A stretch of 64,000 bases of DNA from Frondihabitans australicus (GCF_003634555.1 NZ_RBKS01000001.1:1550001-1614000), one strand, 5' to 3'; shown: positions 26,441 through 35,341, numbered from the stretch's first letter. Made by a program: numbers and translations. Notes: a model not told the origin generated them from the letters alone.

Positions 26441-27805
26441 GTGACCACGTCGACGCCGACAACCGCAACGATCCCCGTCATCTACCCCGACTCCCAGGAG
26501 TACCCCGCCACCGAGCCGATCTCGGTCGTCGCCGAGCGTCCGCCGTGGCGCCACACCTTCATCGCGCTGAGCGTGCCGAACTTCCGCATCTGGACGAGCG
26601 GCAACCTCGTCGCGATGACCGCGACGTGGATGCAGAAGATCGCCCAGGACTGGCTGGTGCTCGAGCTCACCGGCTCCGCCACGAAGGTCGGCATCACCGT
26701 CGCCCTGCAGTTCGCGCCGATGCTCATGTTCGGGCTCTTCGGCGGTGTCATCGTCGACCGCTTCTCGAAGCGCACCCTGATGATGATCACGCAGTCGTGC
26801 TTCGCGCTGCTGTCGCTCGGCCTGGCCGTGCTGACGCTCACCGGCGACGTGACCGCCTACATGGTCTGGGGCATCGCGTTCCTCACCGGCCTCGTCACCG
26901 TGATCGACAACCCGGCCCGCCAGGTGATCGTCACCGAGCTCGTCGGCCAGAAGAACCTCCGCAACGCCATCAGCATCAACTCGTCGGTGTTCCAGCTCGG
27001 CGGCATGATCGGCCCGGCGATCGCCGGCGCGCTGCTGCTCGCCGTCGGGGCCGGCTGGGCTTTCCTCGTCAACGGCCTCGCCTGCGCCCTCGTCGTCTTC
27101 ATGCTGACCCGCCTGCGCACCTCGCAGATGACCAGGCAGGCGCCGTCGCCCCGCGAGCCGGGCCAGCTGCGCGCCGGGCTCCGCTACGCGTGGGCGAAGC
27201 CGACGATCATCTGGCCGGTGTTCCTCATCGCGGTGTTCGCCGTGTTCGGGCTCACGATGCCCGTGATCCTGGCGTCCTACGCCGACACCGTGTTCAAGGT
27301 CGGCGCCGGCGGCTACGGCCTGTTCAACTCGATGATCGCCGTCGGCGCGCTCACCGGCGCCCTGCTGTCGACCCGTCGCGCGAACATCCGGCTGCGGACC
27401 GTCGTCATCGGTGTCGGCCTCACCGGCGTCCTCCAGGCGTTCGCGTCGTTCATGCCCTCCGTGGCGCCGTTCGCCACCGTGCTCATCGCGGTCGGCATGT
27501 CGTCGCTGCTCATGCAGACGGCGTCGAACTCGCTCGTGCAGATGTCGTCGAACATCGCCGTCCGCGGTCGCGTCATGTCGCTCTACGTGCTGGTCCTCCT
27601 CGGCGGCCAGGCCGTCGGCGGGCCGCTCATGGGCTGGCTCGTGTCGACCTTCGGGGTCCACTTCGGCATGCTCGTCTCGGGCGGCATGCCGGCGCTGGCC
27701 GCCGCGTTCGCCGGCGTGATGCTGGCGCGGCGCGGGCACCTCACCGTGCACCTGCGGATGCGGCACCACGTCCCGCTCCCCACGATCGAGCATCGACTGG
27801 TCTAG
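26441..27805 (+). CDS. Major facilitator superfamily exporter (MFS_3/EntS-like)
   Basis: 454 aa from GTG 26441, which has AGGAAG 6-7 nt upstream; an in-frame ATG at 26378 would add 21 residues with no ribosome site. About 12 helices follow a 40-residue hydrophilic N terminus. Family features: FRIWTSGNLVAMTATWMQKI, QDWLVLELTGSATKVGI, the motif A-like segment GGVIVDRFSKRTLM and TGLVTVIDNPARQVIVTELV. Such proteins export small molecules or siderophores using the proton gradient. Divergent LysR gene is the likely regulator. A family A palindrome follows 39 bp later. Confidence 0.88.
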   Translation: MTTSTPTTATIPVIYPDSQEYPATEPISVVAERPPWRHTFIALSVPNFRIWTSGNLVAMTATWMQKIAQDWLVLELTGSATKVGITVALQFAPMLMFGLFGGVIVDRFSKRTLMMITQSCFALLSLGLAVLTLTGDVTAYMVWGIAFLTGLVTVIDNPARQVIVTELVGQKNLRNAISINSSVFQLGGMIGPAIAGALLLAVGAGWAFLVNGLACALVVFMLTRLRTSQMTRQAPSPREPGQLRAGLRYAWAKPTIIWPVFLIAVFAVFGLTMPVILASYADTVFKVGAGGYGLFNSMIAVGALTGALLSTRRANIRLRTVVIGVGLTGVLQAFASFMPSVAPFATVLIAVGMSSLLMQTASNSLVQMSSNIAVRGRVMSLYVLVLLGGQAVGGPLMGWLVSTFGVHFGMLVSGGMPALAAAFAGVMLARRGHLTVHLRMRHHVPLPTIEHRLV

Positions 27806-27844
27806 CCCGGGCCCCTCGGCTTCGGCCCCGCCCCGCCCGCTTCC

Positions 27845-27902
27845 GCGACACAACGCGACACCTGCGACGCTCCGGCACGTCGCAGGTGTCGCGTTGTGTC
27901 GC
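27845..27902. repeat. Family A palindrome, copy 5 (compensated variant)
   Basis: Arms 27845-27869 and 27878-27902, 25 bp, perfect. The left arm starts GCGACACAACGCG instead of GCGACAAAACGCG, and the right arm carries the matching change (CGCGTTGTGTCGC), so pairing is kept. It lies downstream of the MFS gene. Confidence 0.9.
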
Positions 27903-27937
27903 GGGACGGGGCGGGAGCGGCGGCGGAGAATGGGCGC

Positions 27938-28702
27938 GTGATCCTCCGCGTGCAGGCCCTCCGCTCCCCCGGGCGGCGTGTGCTCGCGGCGGCTGTCGTG
28001 TGTGCCCTCCTCGGCGCGGGCGGGGGCTGCGCGGCCCAGGGTCCGGGCACAGGCGAGGGTGGGGCCTCGGGCGGTGGGGCGGGCGCGGGATCCCCGGCTC
28101 CTGCGCCCTCACTCACGTCGTACCCGGCCGGTCTGCCGAGCGCCGAGACGGGTGCCGCCGCACGAGCGCAGCTCGCCGCCCTGCCCGTGAAGCCCCTCGC
28201 GCCCCGCGCCGGCTACGACCGCAAGCGCGACTTCGGCGAGGCGTGGGCCGACGTCGATCGCAACGGGTGCGACACGCGCAACGACATCCTCGCCCGCGAC
28301 CTCGTCGACGTCGTGCGCGCCCGCAACTGCAAGGTCGAGTCGGGCGTGCTCAGCTCGCCGTTCTCGGGCACGACGATCCGGTTCACCAAGGGCGATCTCA
28401 CCTCGCCCGACGTGCAGATCGACCACGTGGTCGCCCTGGCCGACGCCTGGCGGACCGGCGCGCAGGCGCTCTCGAAGCGGCAGCGGCTGCTGCTCGCCAA
28501 CGATCCGGTCGAGCTGCTCGCGGTCGACGCGGCGTCGAACGACGACAAGGGCTCGCAGGATGCAGCGCACTGGCTGCCGAGAAACGTCGCGTTCCGCTGC
28601 ACCTACGCGACCCTGCAGGTCGAGGTGAAGGCGAAGTACCGCCTCTGGGTCACCACCGCCGAGGGTGCGGCGCTGCGGCGCGTGCTCGCGGGGTGCCCGT
28701 AG
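27938..28702 (+). CDS. Secreted lipoprotein with HNH nuclease (DUF1524-like) domain
   Basis: 254 aa. Start GTG 27938 with GAGAAT 6 nt upstream. The signal peptide ends at lipobox GAGGGC (Cys about residue 28), followed by a Gly/Ser/Pro/Ala-rich linker. The domain begins near residue 85: YDRKRDFGEAWADVDRNGCD (Asp/Cys-containing start), GDLTSPDVQIDHVVALADAW (the DHVV core of DUF1524 HNH proteins), NDPVELLAVDAASNDDKGSQ and AHWLPRNVAFRCTYA. It is probably an extracellular nuclease tethered to the membrane, possibly for nutrient DNA or competition. Confidence 0.85.
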   Translation: MILRVQALRSPGRRVLAAAVVCALLGAGGGCAAQGPGTGEGGASGGGAGAGSPAPAPSLTSYPAGLPSAETGAAARAQLAALPVKPLAPRAGYDRKRDFGEAWADVDRNGCDTRNDILARDLVDVVRARNCKVESGVLSSPFSGTTIRFTKGDLTSPDVQIDHVVALADAWRTGAQALSKRQRLLLANDPVELLAVDAASNDDKGSQDAAHWLPRNVAFRCTYATLQVEVKAKYRLWVTTAEGAALRRVLAGCP

Positions 28703-28715
28703 GGACCCGGAGGGG

Positions 28716-29183
28716 TTAGAGCCGCGCGGCGCGACGCCCGCCGAACGACAGCGACACGTCGAGGCGCACGCTCACGCCGCCCGGCAGCACGGCCGTCCCG
28801 ACGAAGCGCAGCCGGTCGCCCGCGTGGTGCGTGAGACGCCCGTCGGCGTCGACGCGTGCACCGGCCCGGAACTGCACCCCGGGGTCGGCGTCCTCCAGGG
28901 GCGCAGGATCAGACGCGCCGTCGGTGTCGTCGTCGCCCGGCTCGGCGAGCTCCTGCGCCCAGAGCTCGTCGCGGAGCTCAGCGTCGACCGTCGCCCCGAA
29001 CATCTCGCCGTCGAACCGGAGCGGCACCCGTGTGACGACGAGGAGCGCCGGCGCCGCGGTCTCGCCGAACGGCGTCGCGGCGCGGATCGCGGCGTCGGCG
29101 ACTCCGCCCGCGTCGACGGTCGCGTGCGAGCGCCGGCGGTCGACGCCGAGGTCGGTGCCGTCGACGAGAAAGCGGTCCTCCAC
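28716..29183 (-). CDS. Conserved hypothetical protein
   Basis: 155 aa from GTG 29183, chosen because TAGCGT lies 7 nt upstream on the complement strand; GTG at 29189 or 29192 are alternatives. There is no signal peptide. The pattern of short beta strands (APALLVVTRVPLRFDG; GDRLRFVGTAVLPGGVSVRL) suggests a beta-rich domain, interrupted by an acidic insert EPGDDDTDGASDPAPLEDAD. Family not recognised. It is convergent with the HNH lipoprotein gene, 13 bp away. Confidence 0.55.
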   Translation of the reverse strand: MEDRFLVDGTDLGVDRRRSHATVDAGGVADAAIRAATPFGETAAPALLVVTRVPLRFDGEMFGATVDAELRDELWAQELAEPGDDDTDGASDPAPLEDADPGVQFRAGARVDADGRLTHHAGDRLRFVGTAVLPGGVSVRLDVSLSFGGRRAARL

Positions 29184-29231
29184 GGGCACCACGCTAGCGA
29201 GCGCCTGGCGACCGCCCGGACACGCGTGCGC

Positions 29232-29810
29232 CTAGCGGACGATGCCGAAGCCGCCCGTCCAGTCGATCTTCGAGCCCGCCGCGAGGGTGAGCTGCAGGAA
29301 GCCGATGGCCTCGAGCTCGTGGGCGCGCTTGAGGGCGCCGGCGTCGATGGCGTTGACGCCGCCGGCGGTGATGGCCGCGGCGAGGGCCTCCTTCGCGCCC
29401 GTGTCGTCGCCCGCGATGAGCACGGTCGTCGGGGTCGTCGAGCCGACCGTCTTCGTCGCGAGCGTCGCGGCGAACGTGGTGTTGAAGGCCTTGAGCACGT
29501 GCGACTGCGGGAGGGCCTCGGCGAGGCTCGCCGCCGCGGACGAGCCGGCGGGCACGACGAGGGAGTCGAAGGTCGAGAAGTCGAGCGGGTTCGTGATGTC
29601 GACGACGGTCTTGCCGGCGAGCTGGTCGGCGTAGTTCGCGACGATGTCGGCGAGCGCCGGGTACGGCACGGCGAGGATCACGATGTCGCCCGTGACGGTG
29701 GCGTTCGCGTCGGCCGAGCCGATGTCCTCGACGGTGGCGCCGCCGTGCTCGAGGACGCCCGCGATGGCGGTGCCCATGTTTCCGGTGCCGAAGATGGTGA
29801 CGCTGGTCAT
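29232..29810 (-). CDS. NADP-dependent F420 reductase-like Rossmann protein
   Basis: 192 aa. The dinucleotide-binding motif is IFGTGNMGTAIAGVLEHGG at residues 6-24. The segments VILAVPYPALADIVANYADQ, VVDITNPLD and HVLKAFNTTFAATLA match the F420_oxidored family (NADPH:F420 oxidoreductase and STEAP-like reductases). AGGAG precedes ATG 29810. It is divergent from a MarR gene with two MarR-type operators between them, so it is probably part of that regulator's response, perhaps to quinones or oxidants. Confidence 0.85.
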   Translation of the reverse strand: MTSVTIFGTGNMGTAIAGVLEHGGATVEDIGSADANATVTGDIVILAVPYPALADIVANYADQLAGKTVVDITNPLDFSTFDSLVVPAGSSAAASLAEALPQSHVLKAFNTTFAATLATKTVGSTTPTTVLIAGDDTGAKEALAAAITAGGVNAIDAGALKRAHELEAIGFLQLTLAAGSKIDWTGGFGIVR

Positions 29811-29833
29811 GTCTGCTCCTGACGTGAGAATTA

Positions 29834-29847
29834 GTTGTATCTACAAC
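29834..29847. promoter_or_regulatory. MarR-type operator 1, GTTGTATCTACAAC
   Basis: A palindrome with perfect 6-bp arms around TC, 24 bp before the reductase start. The core TTGTAxxTACAA is typical for MarR dimers. Confidence 0.75.
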
Positions 29848-29858
29848 ATACGCCGATT

Positions 29859-29876
29859 TAGTTGTAGCGACAACTA
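29859..29876. promoter_or_regulatory. MarR-type operator 2, TAGTTGTAGCGACAACTA
   Basis: Perfect 7-bp arms around AGCG, centred about 27 bp from operator 1. It lies 17 bp before the marR start, so it likely overlaps the marR promoter and gives autoregulation. Confidence 0.75.
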
Positions 29877-29893
29877 TGTGAAAGAATCGACGC

Positions 29894-30445
29894 ATGGCGA
29901 ACGACGGCACGGGCGGCAGCGCAGGAGAAGTCCGAGGTGCAGGGGTGAGCGCGGGCGAGCCGCGGTGGCTGAGCGACGCCGAGAGAGCGGTCTGGATTCG
30001 GTTCGCGGCGGTGCTCGAGCTCCTGCCGCCCGCCCTCGACCAGCAGCTCGAGCGCGACGAGGGCCTCAGTCACTTCGAGTACTTCGTGCTCGCCATGCTG
30101 TCGGAGGCCCGCGAGCGCACCCTGCGCATGACCAGTCTCGCCACCCGGACGAACGCCACGCTCCCCCGGCTGTCGCGCGTCGTCCAGCGGCTCGAAGCGC
30201 AGGGGCTCGTGCGGCGCTCTCCGTGCGCTGAAGACCGTCGGGCGACGAACGCGACCCTGACCGACGCCGGATGGGCGAAGGTCGTGCACGCCGCACCGGG
30301 CCATGTCGAGAACGTGCGGGCGTCGGTGCTCGACGCGCTGAGCCCCGCGCAGGTCGCTGCGCTGGGCGAGATCAGCGCGCTCCTGCTCGGCCGGCTCGAC
30401 CCCGACGGGCGGATGTTCGCGTCGCAGCCGGGCGAGGACGCCTAG
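29894..30445 (+). CDS. MarR-family regulator
   Basis: 183 aa. A Gly/Ala-rich N terminus is followed by the MarR winged helix: LSHFEYFVLAMLSEARERTL, RMTSLATRTNATLPRLSRVV, QRLEAQGLVRRSPCAEDRRA (the wing with DRR) and ATLTDAGW. One Cys in the wing (SPCAED) could sense oxidants. AAGAAT lies 6 nt before the ATG. Adjacent operators indicate control of itself and the divergent F420-type reductase. Confidence 0.9.
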   Translation: MANDGTGGSAGEVRGAGVSAGEPRWLSDAERAVWIRFAAVLELLPPALDQQLERDEGLSHFEYFVLAMLSEARERTLRMTSLATRTNATLPRLSRVVQRLEAQGLVRRSPCAEDRRATNATLTDAGWAKVVHAAPGHVENVRASVLDALSPAQVAALGEISALLLGRLDPDGRMFASQPGEDA

Positions 30446-30530
30446 CCGACCGTTCGTGCCGCAGCCCGGAGAGGCCGCCTGAGCAACCCGCCCCGGGAAT
30501 GCCCCGCCGCCGGTGTAGTTGGATCGAGGC

Positions 30531-31547
30531 ATGAAGGCCATCGTCTACTCCCGCACCGGTTCCCCCGACGTCCTCGAGCTCGTCGATCGCGAGCCGCAGG
30601 AGCCAGCGCCCGGCGAGGTCCGCGTGCGCATCGTCGTCTCCGGCGTGAACCCCACCGACTGGAAGTCGCGCACCAACGGCCCCCTCGCCTTCGCCGAGGT
30701 CACCCCGAACCAGGACGGCTCAGGCGTCGTCGATGCCGTGGGCGACGGCGTGACCGACTTCGCCGTGGGCGACCGCGTCTGGACCTTCATGTCGGCGCGC
30801 GACCGCCCGACCGGAACGGCGCAGGAGCTGACGAACCTCCCCGCCGACCGCGTCGTGAAGCTGCCCGTCGGCGCGAGCTTCGACGTCGGGGCGAGCATGG
30901 GCGTCCCCGCGCTGACGGCTCACCGCGCGCTCACGGTGCTCGAGGACGGCCCCACACGGCTCGGCCCGGGCGCGCTCGAGGGCCGCTACGTGCTCGTCGC
31001 GGGCGGCGCCGGAGCCGTCGGCCACGCCGCGATCCAGCTGGCGCGCTGGTCGGGAGCGACCGTCATCACCACCGTCTCGAGCGACGACAAGGCAGCGCTC
31101 GCCCGCGCCGCCGGTGCCCATCACGTCGTCAACTACCGCACCGAGGACACCGCGGCGGTCGTCCGGGCGATCGCTCCGAACGGCGTCGACATCGTCGTCG
31201 AGGTGTCGATCGTGCAGAACGCCGAGCTCGACGCGGCTGTCGTCGCCGACCGGGCGGTCGTGTCGATGTACGCCGACGACGCCGGCGCGACGGCCTCGCT
31301 GGCGGTCCGTCCGAATATGTCGACGAACACGCGATACCAGTTCGTGCTGCTGTACACGATCGGTGCCGCGGCCCTCCGCCGCGGCGTCGAGGACGTCACC
31401 GAGGCCCTCATCGCCGGTGTGCTGCCCGTCGGGGCCGACGCCGGGCTGCCGCTCGTGCGATTCCCCCTCGCCGAGACGGCCGCGGCGCACCAGGCCGTGC
31501 AGGACTCCGTCGTCGGCAAGGTACTCATCGACGTGTCGCAGCCGTAG
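30531..31547 (+). CDS. NADPH:quinone reductase-like zinc-independent alcohol dehydrogenase
   Basis: 338 aa. MDR fold starting MKAIVYSRTGSPDVLELVDR, with GVNPTDWKSRTNG and the NADPH-binding motif YVLVAGGAGAVGHAAIQLAR around residue 160, then HHVVNYRTED. No structural zinc Cys cluster is visible, as expected for the quinone reductase branch. GAGG is close to the ATG. A strong hairpin terminator follows 14 bp downstream. It may belong to the same stress response as the neighbouring MarR genes, but no shared operator was found. Confidence 0.87.
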   Translation: MKAIVYSRTGSPDVLELVDREPQEPAPGEVRVRIVVSGVNPTDWKSRTNGPLAFAEVTPNQDGSGVVDAVGDGVTDFAVGDRVWTFMSARDRPTGTAQELTNLPADRVVKLPVGASFDVGASMGVPALTAHRALTVLEDGPTRLGPGALEGRYVLVAGGAGAVGHAAIQLARWSGATVITTVSSDDKAALARAAGAHHVVNYRTEDTAAVVRAIAPNGVDIVVEVSIVQNAELDAAVVADRAVVSMYADDAGATASLAVRPNMSTNTRYQFVLLYTIGAAALRRGVEDVTEALIAGVLPVGADAGLPLVRFPLAETAAAHQAVQDSVVGKVLIDVSQP

Positions 31548-31560
31548 CCGCCCTCTGGAC

Positions 31561-31616
31561 CTCCCGAAAACGACTCTGCACACGTGATTTCGCGCGTGCA
31601 GAGTCGTTTCTGGGAG
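31561..31616. terminator. Hairpin terminator after the quinone reductase gene
   Basis: Arms 31561-31584 and 31593-31616, CTCCCGAAAACGACTCTGCA and complement with two small mismatches, loop about 8 nt. Confidence 0.8.
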
Positions 31617-31658
31617 GGCTAGACTTGTCCTGACATTCTTACAACGTCGGGAGGCTCC

Positions 31659-32702
31659 ATGCGCATCGCCATCGTCGGCTACGGCTCGGGCGGAAGGTAC
31701 TTCCACGCCCCGTTCATCGAGGCGGCCGACGGGGTCGAGCTCGTCGCCGTCGTGGCGCGCTCGGCCGAGAAGCAGGCGCTGGTGGCGCAGGATCTGGGGG
31801 TCCCCACCTACGACAGCCTCACGTCCCTCCTCGCCGCCGGCCTCCTCCGCCCCGGCATCGACGCCGTGACGATCACGACGCCCCCGCACACCCGCCGCGA
31901 CCTCGTCCTCGAGGCGATCGCCGCCGGGCTCCACGTCGTGGCCGACAAGCCGTTCGCGCCCACCGCCGCCGACGGGCAGGAGCTCGTCGACGCCGCCGCA
32001 GCCGCCGGCGTCACACTCAGCGTCTTCCACAACCGCCGCTTCGACGCCGACATCCGCACGCTGGCGGGGGTCGTCGCCGGCGGCCGCCTGGGTGAGCTGT
32101 GGCGCGTGCACTCGCGGTTCGACCTCGACGAGCCCGATGCGCTGGAGGCGGGCGAGTCGGGCGGGCTCCTGCGCGACCTGGGCAGTCACCTCGTCGACCA
32201 GATGCTCTGGCTGCTCGGAGACGTGGAGTCGGTGTCGGCTGCCCTCGACTGGGTCGACCTTCCCGAGGGGCGGACCGACGCCGGATTCGTCATCGCCCTG
32301 CGGCACGCGAGCGGGGTCGTGTCGTACGTCGAGTCGTCGAAGATCAACCACATCGCCTCGCGGACCCTCCGGGCGTACGGGGCCGAGGGCAGCTACGTCG
32401 CCGACGGCACCGACGTGCAAGCGCGGGCGATCCTCGCCGGCGAGCGGCCCGCCGACGACCGCGCCGGGTGGGGCTACGAGGACGAGTCGCGGTGGGGCAC
32501 GCTGGCGACGGCCGCAGGAGCCGAGGCGGTCCCGAGCGCACAGGGCGCCGCCTTCGAGTTCTACGAGCAGTTCGCTCGCGCCGTCGCCGGCCGGGGCGAA
32601 GCGCCCTCCCCGGGCCCCGAGGGAGTGCGTGCACTCGCTGTGCTCGACGCCGCCCGGGCGAGCGCCGCCTCCGGCGCCTGGACGCCCGTGGCCCGCCCCT
32701 AG
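31659..32702 (+). CDS. Gfo/Idh/MocA-family oxidoreductase
   Basis: 347 aa. Rossmann motif IAIVGYGSGGRYFHAPF, cofactor loop HVVADKPFAPTAAD (DKP in place of EKP) and SVFHNRRFDADIRTL. The catalytic-region motif is GGLLRDLGSHLVDQMLWLLG. Strong GGGAGG before ATG 31659. The promoter region carries TTGTCCTGACAT (31625-31636), a near-palindrome of the GntR type (TTGTC-N2-GACA). Substrate unknown; probably a sugar or inositol derivative. Confidence 0.87.
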   Translation: MRIAIVGYGSGGRYFHAPFIEAADGVELVAVVARSAEKQALVAQDLGVPTYDSLTSLLAAGLLRPGIDAVTITTPPHTRRDLVLEAIAAGLHVVADKPFAPTAADGQELVDAAAAAGVTLSVFHNRRFDADIRTLAGVVAGGRLGELWRVHSRFDLDEPDALEAGESGGLLRDLGSHLVDQMLWLLGDVESVSAALDWVDLPEGRTDAGFVIALRHASGVVSYVESSKINHIASRTLRAYGAEGSYVADGTDVQARAILAGERPADDRAGWGYEDESRWGTLATAAGAEAVPSAQGAAFEFYEQFARAVAGRGEAPSPGPEGVRALAVLDAARASAASGAWTPVARP

Positions 32703-32751
32703 CCCTGCGCCCTCCCCGCACGCCTCCCCCGAACCTCCGCCGAGCGGCAGT

Positions 32752-32819
32752 CTCCGCCGAGCGGCAGAAAACTGCTGATGCGCGGCGCCGGCATCAACAG
32801 ATTCCTGCCACTCGCGGAG
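32752..32819. terminator. Imperfect bidirectional hairpin
   Basis: Outer arms CTCCGCCGAGCGGCAG... (32752-32781) and its imperfect complement (32791-32819), ending GATGC/GCATC near the loop. It lies between convergent genes ending at 32702 and 32827. A CCGCCGAGCGGCAG direct repeat precedes it. Confidence 0.6.
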
Positions 32820-32826
32820 GTCAGGA

Positions 32827-33816
32827 CTACTGCCCTGAGACGGACGACACCACCTTCGTGGTCAGCGTGGAGTAGTCCACGACCGTCCCGGCGGCGATCA
32901 CGCCGTCGTCGGTCGTCGAGACCGTCCTCTCGCCGATGACGGTGCCGGTGGACGGGTCGACGATCAGATCCTGACGCTCCTGGTTGTGCGCGTTGTCCAA
33001 GCCGATCGCGACACCGCTGACTCCGTCGAGATTCGCCTCCGTGCCGATCACGCTGACGCCGTCGAGCAGAGTGAGTGCCCGGAAGGCGGTTGATCGAAGG
33101 TCAGCCGGCATCTCACCCGACGTGAGCATGTCCGTGATCTCGAAGAAGTCGTAGTTGGCCTCGGGCTGATTGCCCGGGGACCACTTCCGGTTGATGAGGT
33201 CGAGGAGCGCCTGCGGGTCGCGGGGGTACGAGGCGAAGTCATAGGGGTCGTACGACAGGTAGCCCGTGATGTGTCCTCCGACCGCCGAGGCGGAGTTCGA
33301 CTCGCCGTCGGACGCGAGCTGCGCCCAGAGCGCCGCGGTCGGCGTGCCGTAGGGCAACGGAGTGGCGTCGGCTTTCACGCGGCGGATCTGCAGGGTCCAC
33401 GTGCCGCGTTCACGATCCTGTGGGATGAAGACGGTCGTGAGCTGGGCGTCCTGCGCGACGTCGCCGCCGCCCGTCGTCGTCTGTCCGAGACCGACCGAGA
33501 TCTCCCGCGTGGCGATCTCGAGGTACTGACCGGGTCCGACGACCGGGTCGGACGTGTGAATGGTGTTCTGCGCGGCCGCGGTCAGGATCGTCGCGGCCTG
33601 CGCCGTGGCGCCGGAGTGGGCGGTGCCGCCGAATCCCGTGACGCCGGCGACGACGAGCGCGCCCGCCACGGCGAAGGCACCCGCCGTCAGCAGGATGTGG
33701 CGGCGACGCGGACGGAAACGCGACTCGCGCTCGATCGTCCCGAACACGGCCGAGCGGACGGGGGCGAGAGCTTCTTCGAGGGCGGCGCCGGTCGGGGGTG
33801 CGTAGTTCATGGTCAT
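32827..33816 (-). CDS. CU044_5270-family membrane protein, likely sigma-factor partner
   Basis: 329 aa. Residues 1-40 are cytosolic and basic, then one membrane segment HILLTAGAFAVAGALVVAGV, then a large extracytoplasmic domain (QYLEIATREISVGLGQTTTG; ALLDLINRKWSPG; DGVSGVAIGLDNAHNQERQD; ERTVSTTDDGVI). It fits the CU044_5270 family, which usually sits beside ECF-type sigma factors. Its AGGAGA site overlaps the sigma gene stop, so translation is probably coupled. An anti-sigma role is inferred; the N terminus shows no zinc-binding anti-sigma motif. Confidence 0.75.
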   Translation of the reverse strand: MTMNYAPPTGAALEEALAPVRSAVFGTIERESRFRPRRRHILLTAGAFAVAGALVVAGVTGFGGTAHSGATAQAATILTAAAQNTIHTSDPVVGPGQYLEIATREISVGLGQTTTGGGDVAQDAQLTTVFIPQDRERGTWTLQIRRVKADATPLPYGTPTAALWAQLASDGESNSASAVGGHITGYLSYDPYDFASYPRDPQALLDLINRKWSPGNQPEANYDFFEITDMLTSGEMPADLRSTAFRALTLLDGVSVIGTEANLDGVSGVAIGLDNAHNQERQDLIVDPSTGTVIGERTVSTTDDGVIAAGTVVDYSTLTTKVVSSVSGQ

Positions 33817-33827
33817 GTCGATGTCTC

Positions 33828-34409
33828 CTAGCAGTCTGCGGCGCGAGCGGCGCGGAGCCGATCGCGGGTTCGTTGAATCCGTTTGCGGGCCGAGGCCGGC
33901 GTGAGGTCGAGGAAAGCGGCGGCCTCCTCGTAGCTGCGGCCCTCGATGAGGCAGAGCTGACACAGTCGCCGATCGAGGTCGGGCAGGGCCGCGATCTCGG
34001 CGACGACCCACTTCACCTGCTCCTGCGCCTCGTCGTGATCGCGCCGCCGGTACGAGGCCGGGCCGTTGTGCGGTTCCTCGACCAGCTCGTGGGCCTCCGA
34101 GCGGAGCCGTGCCCGGTTCAGGTTGAGCGAGGCGTTGCGGCACGTCGTGAGAAGCCACGGGAGGGCCGATTCCGCGACCACGCGGATGTCCGACCGTCGG
34201 CGCCAGGCCACCAGGAACGTCTCCTGCACGAGGTCGTCGACGTCACTCCGGTTCGCGGCGAGGCCCCAGGCATAGCGGAGCACCGCCGACGAGTGCCGGT
34301 CGAACAGCACCCGGAACGCGTCGCGCGCTCGCCGACCGCCACCGTGTGACGCCATCTCGACGAGCTCGCCGTCTCTCGTCCGCTCCCCTGGCGGATCGTG
34401 TCTCTTCAT
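33828..34409 (-). CDS. RNA polymerase sigma factor, ECF type
   Basis: 193 aa. Region 2 lies at about residues 35-75 (FRVLFDRHSSAVLRYAWGLA, DVDDLVQETFLVAWRR). Region 4 is at 135-185 (LPDLDRRLCQLCLIEGRSYE, EAAAFLDLTPASARKRIQRT). ATG 34409 is chosen for its ideal GGAGG site 6 nt upstream. The downstream CU044_5270 gene is translationally coupled. The divergent enoyl-CoA hydratase operon starts 128 bp away. No signal sensed can be deduced. Confidence 0.9.
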   Translation of the reverse strand: MKRHDPPGERTRDGELVEMASHGGGRRARDAFRVLFDRHSSAVLRYAWGLAANRSDVDDLVQETFLVAWRRRSDIRVVAESALPWLLTTCRNASLNLNRARLRSEAHELVEEPHNGPASYRRRDHDEAQEQVKWVVAEIAALPDLDRRLCQLCLIEGRSYEEAAAFLDLTPASARKRIQRTRDRLRAARAADC

Positions 34410-34537
34410 GTGTGACCTCCACATGAAGGTGTCGTCGGGCACCGCGATTGTGACACGCCCTCGCGAATCGGCGGCGTTCGACGTGCGGACTACTGTCGAA
34501 GGGGGCCCAGCGCCCCGCGACACACCAAGGAGCCCGC

Positions 34538-35341
34538 GTGACCGACGTCACCCTCACACACCCGGCCGAGGGCGTCGTCCTCGCCACGCTCGACCGCCCC
34601 GAGCGACTCAACGCCATCACGGGGCATATGTTCGACGACTTCGAGCAGCTGGCGCACGACCTCAACCGCGGCGCCGACCACGTGAAGGGCGCGCGCGTCC
34701 TCATCCTGACCGGGGCCGGTCGCGGCTTCTGCTCGGGCTACGACCTCGATCTCGCGGGCGACCTCACGAGCCTCACCGCCACCGAGATGCTGAACCTGCA
34801 GGAGCGCGCCGCCGATGCCCTCAAGGCGATCCACGACATCCGCATCCCGGTCATCGCCGCCGTGAACGGCGCCGCCGCGGGCGGAGGCCTCTCCCTCGCT
34901 CTGGCGGCCGACATCCGCCTGGCCTCGGAGCACGCCAGCTTCGTCGCGTCGTTCTCGAAGATCGGGCTGTCGGCGGGCGACCTCGGGGCGTCGTGGCTCC
35001 TGCCGCGGCTCGTCGGCCCGGCGCACGCCGCCGACATCGCCCTCACCGGCCGCACCGTCCGCGCCGACGAGGCCGCCCGGCTGCGCCTGGTCAACCGGGT
35101 CGTGCCTGCCGACGCGCTGATCGACGAGGCGATCGCGCTCGCCCAGGCGATCGCCCGGAACTCCCCCGCCGGCGTCCGCCTCTCGAAGCGCGCTCTCCAG
35201 GCGAACCTCGAGGTGCCCTCGTACGCCGCCGCCCTCGAGCTCGAGAACCGCGGCCAGACCCTCCTCACCCGCACCGCCGACATGGCCGAGGCTCTCGCCG
35301 CCTTCCTCGAGAAGCGCCCGGCGACCTTCACGAACGAATGA
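34538..35341 (+). CDS. Enoyl-CoA hydratase/isomerase
   Basis: 267 aa crotonase fold. Oxyanion-hole segments: LILTGAGRGFCSGYDLDLAG and AAVNGAAAGGGLSLALAADI. SFSKIGLSAGDLGASWLLPR carries the region that often holds a catalytic Glu; here Asp-Leu-Gly follows, so hydratase chemistry is not certain. GTG 34538 has AAGGAG upstream. First gene of a four-gene run with overlapping starts and stops (34538-38113), probably acyl-CoA degradation. Confidence 0.88.
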   Translation: MTDVTLTHPAEGVVLATLDRPERLNAITGHMFDDFEQLAHDLNRGADHVKGARVLILTGAGRGFCSGYDLDLAGDLTSLTATEMLNLQERAADALKAIHDIRIPVIAAVNGAAAGGGLSLALAADIRLASEHASFVASFSKIGLSAGDLGASWLLPRLVGPAHAADIALTGRTVRADEAARLRLVNRVVPADALIDEAIALAQAIARNSPAGVRLSKRALQANLEVPSYAAALELENRGQTLLTRTADMAEALAAFLEKRPATFTNE

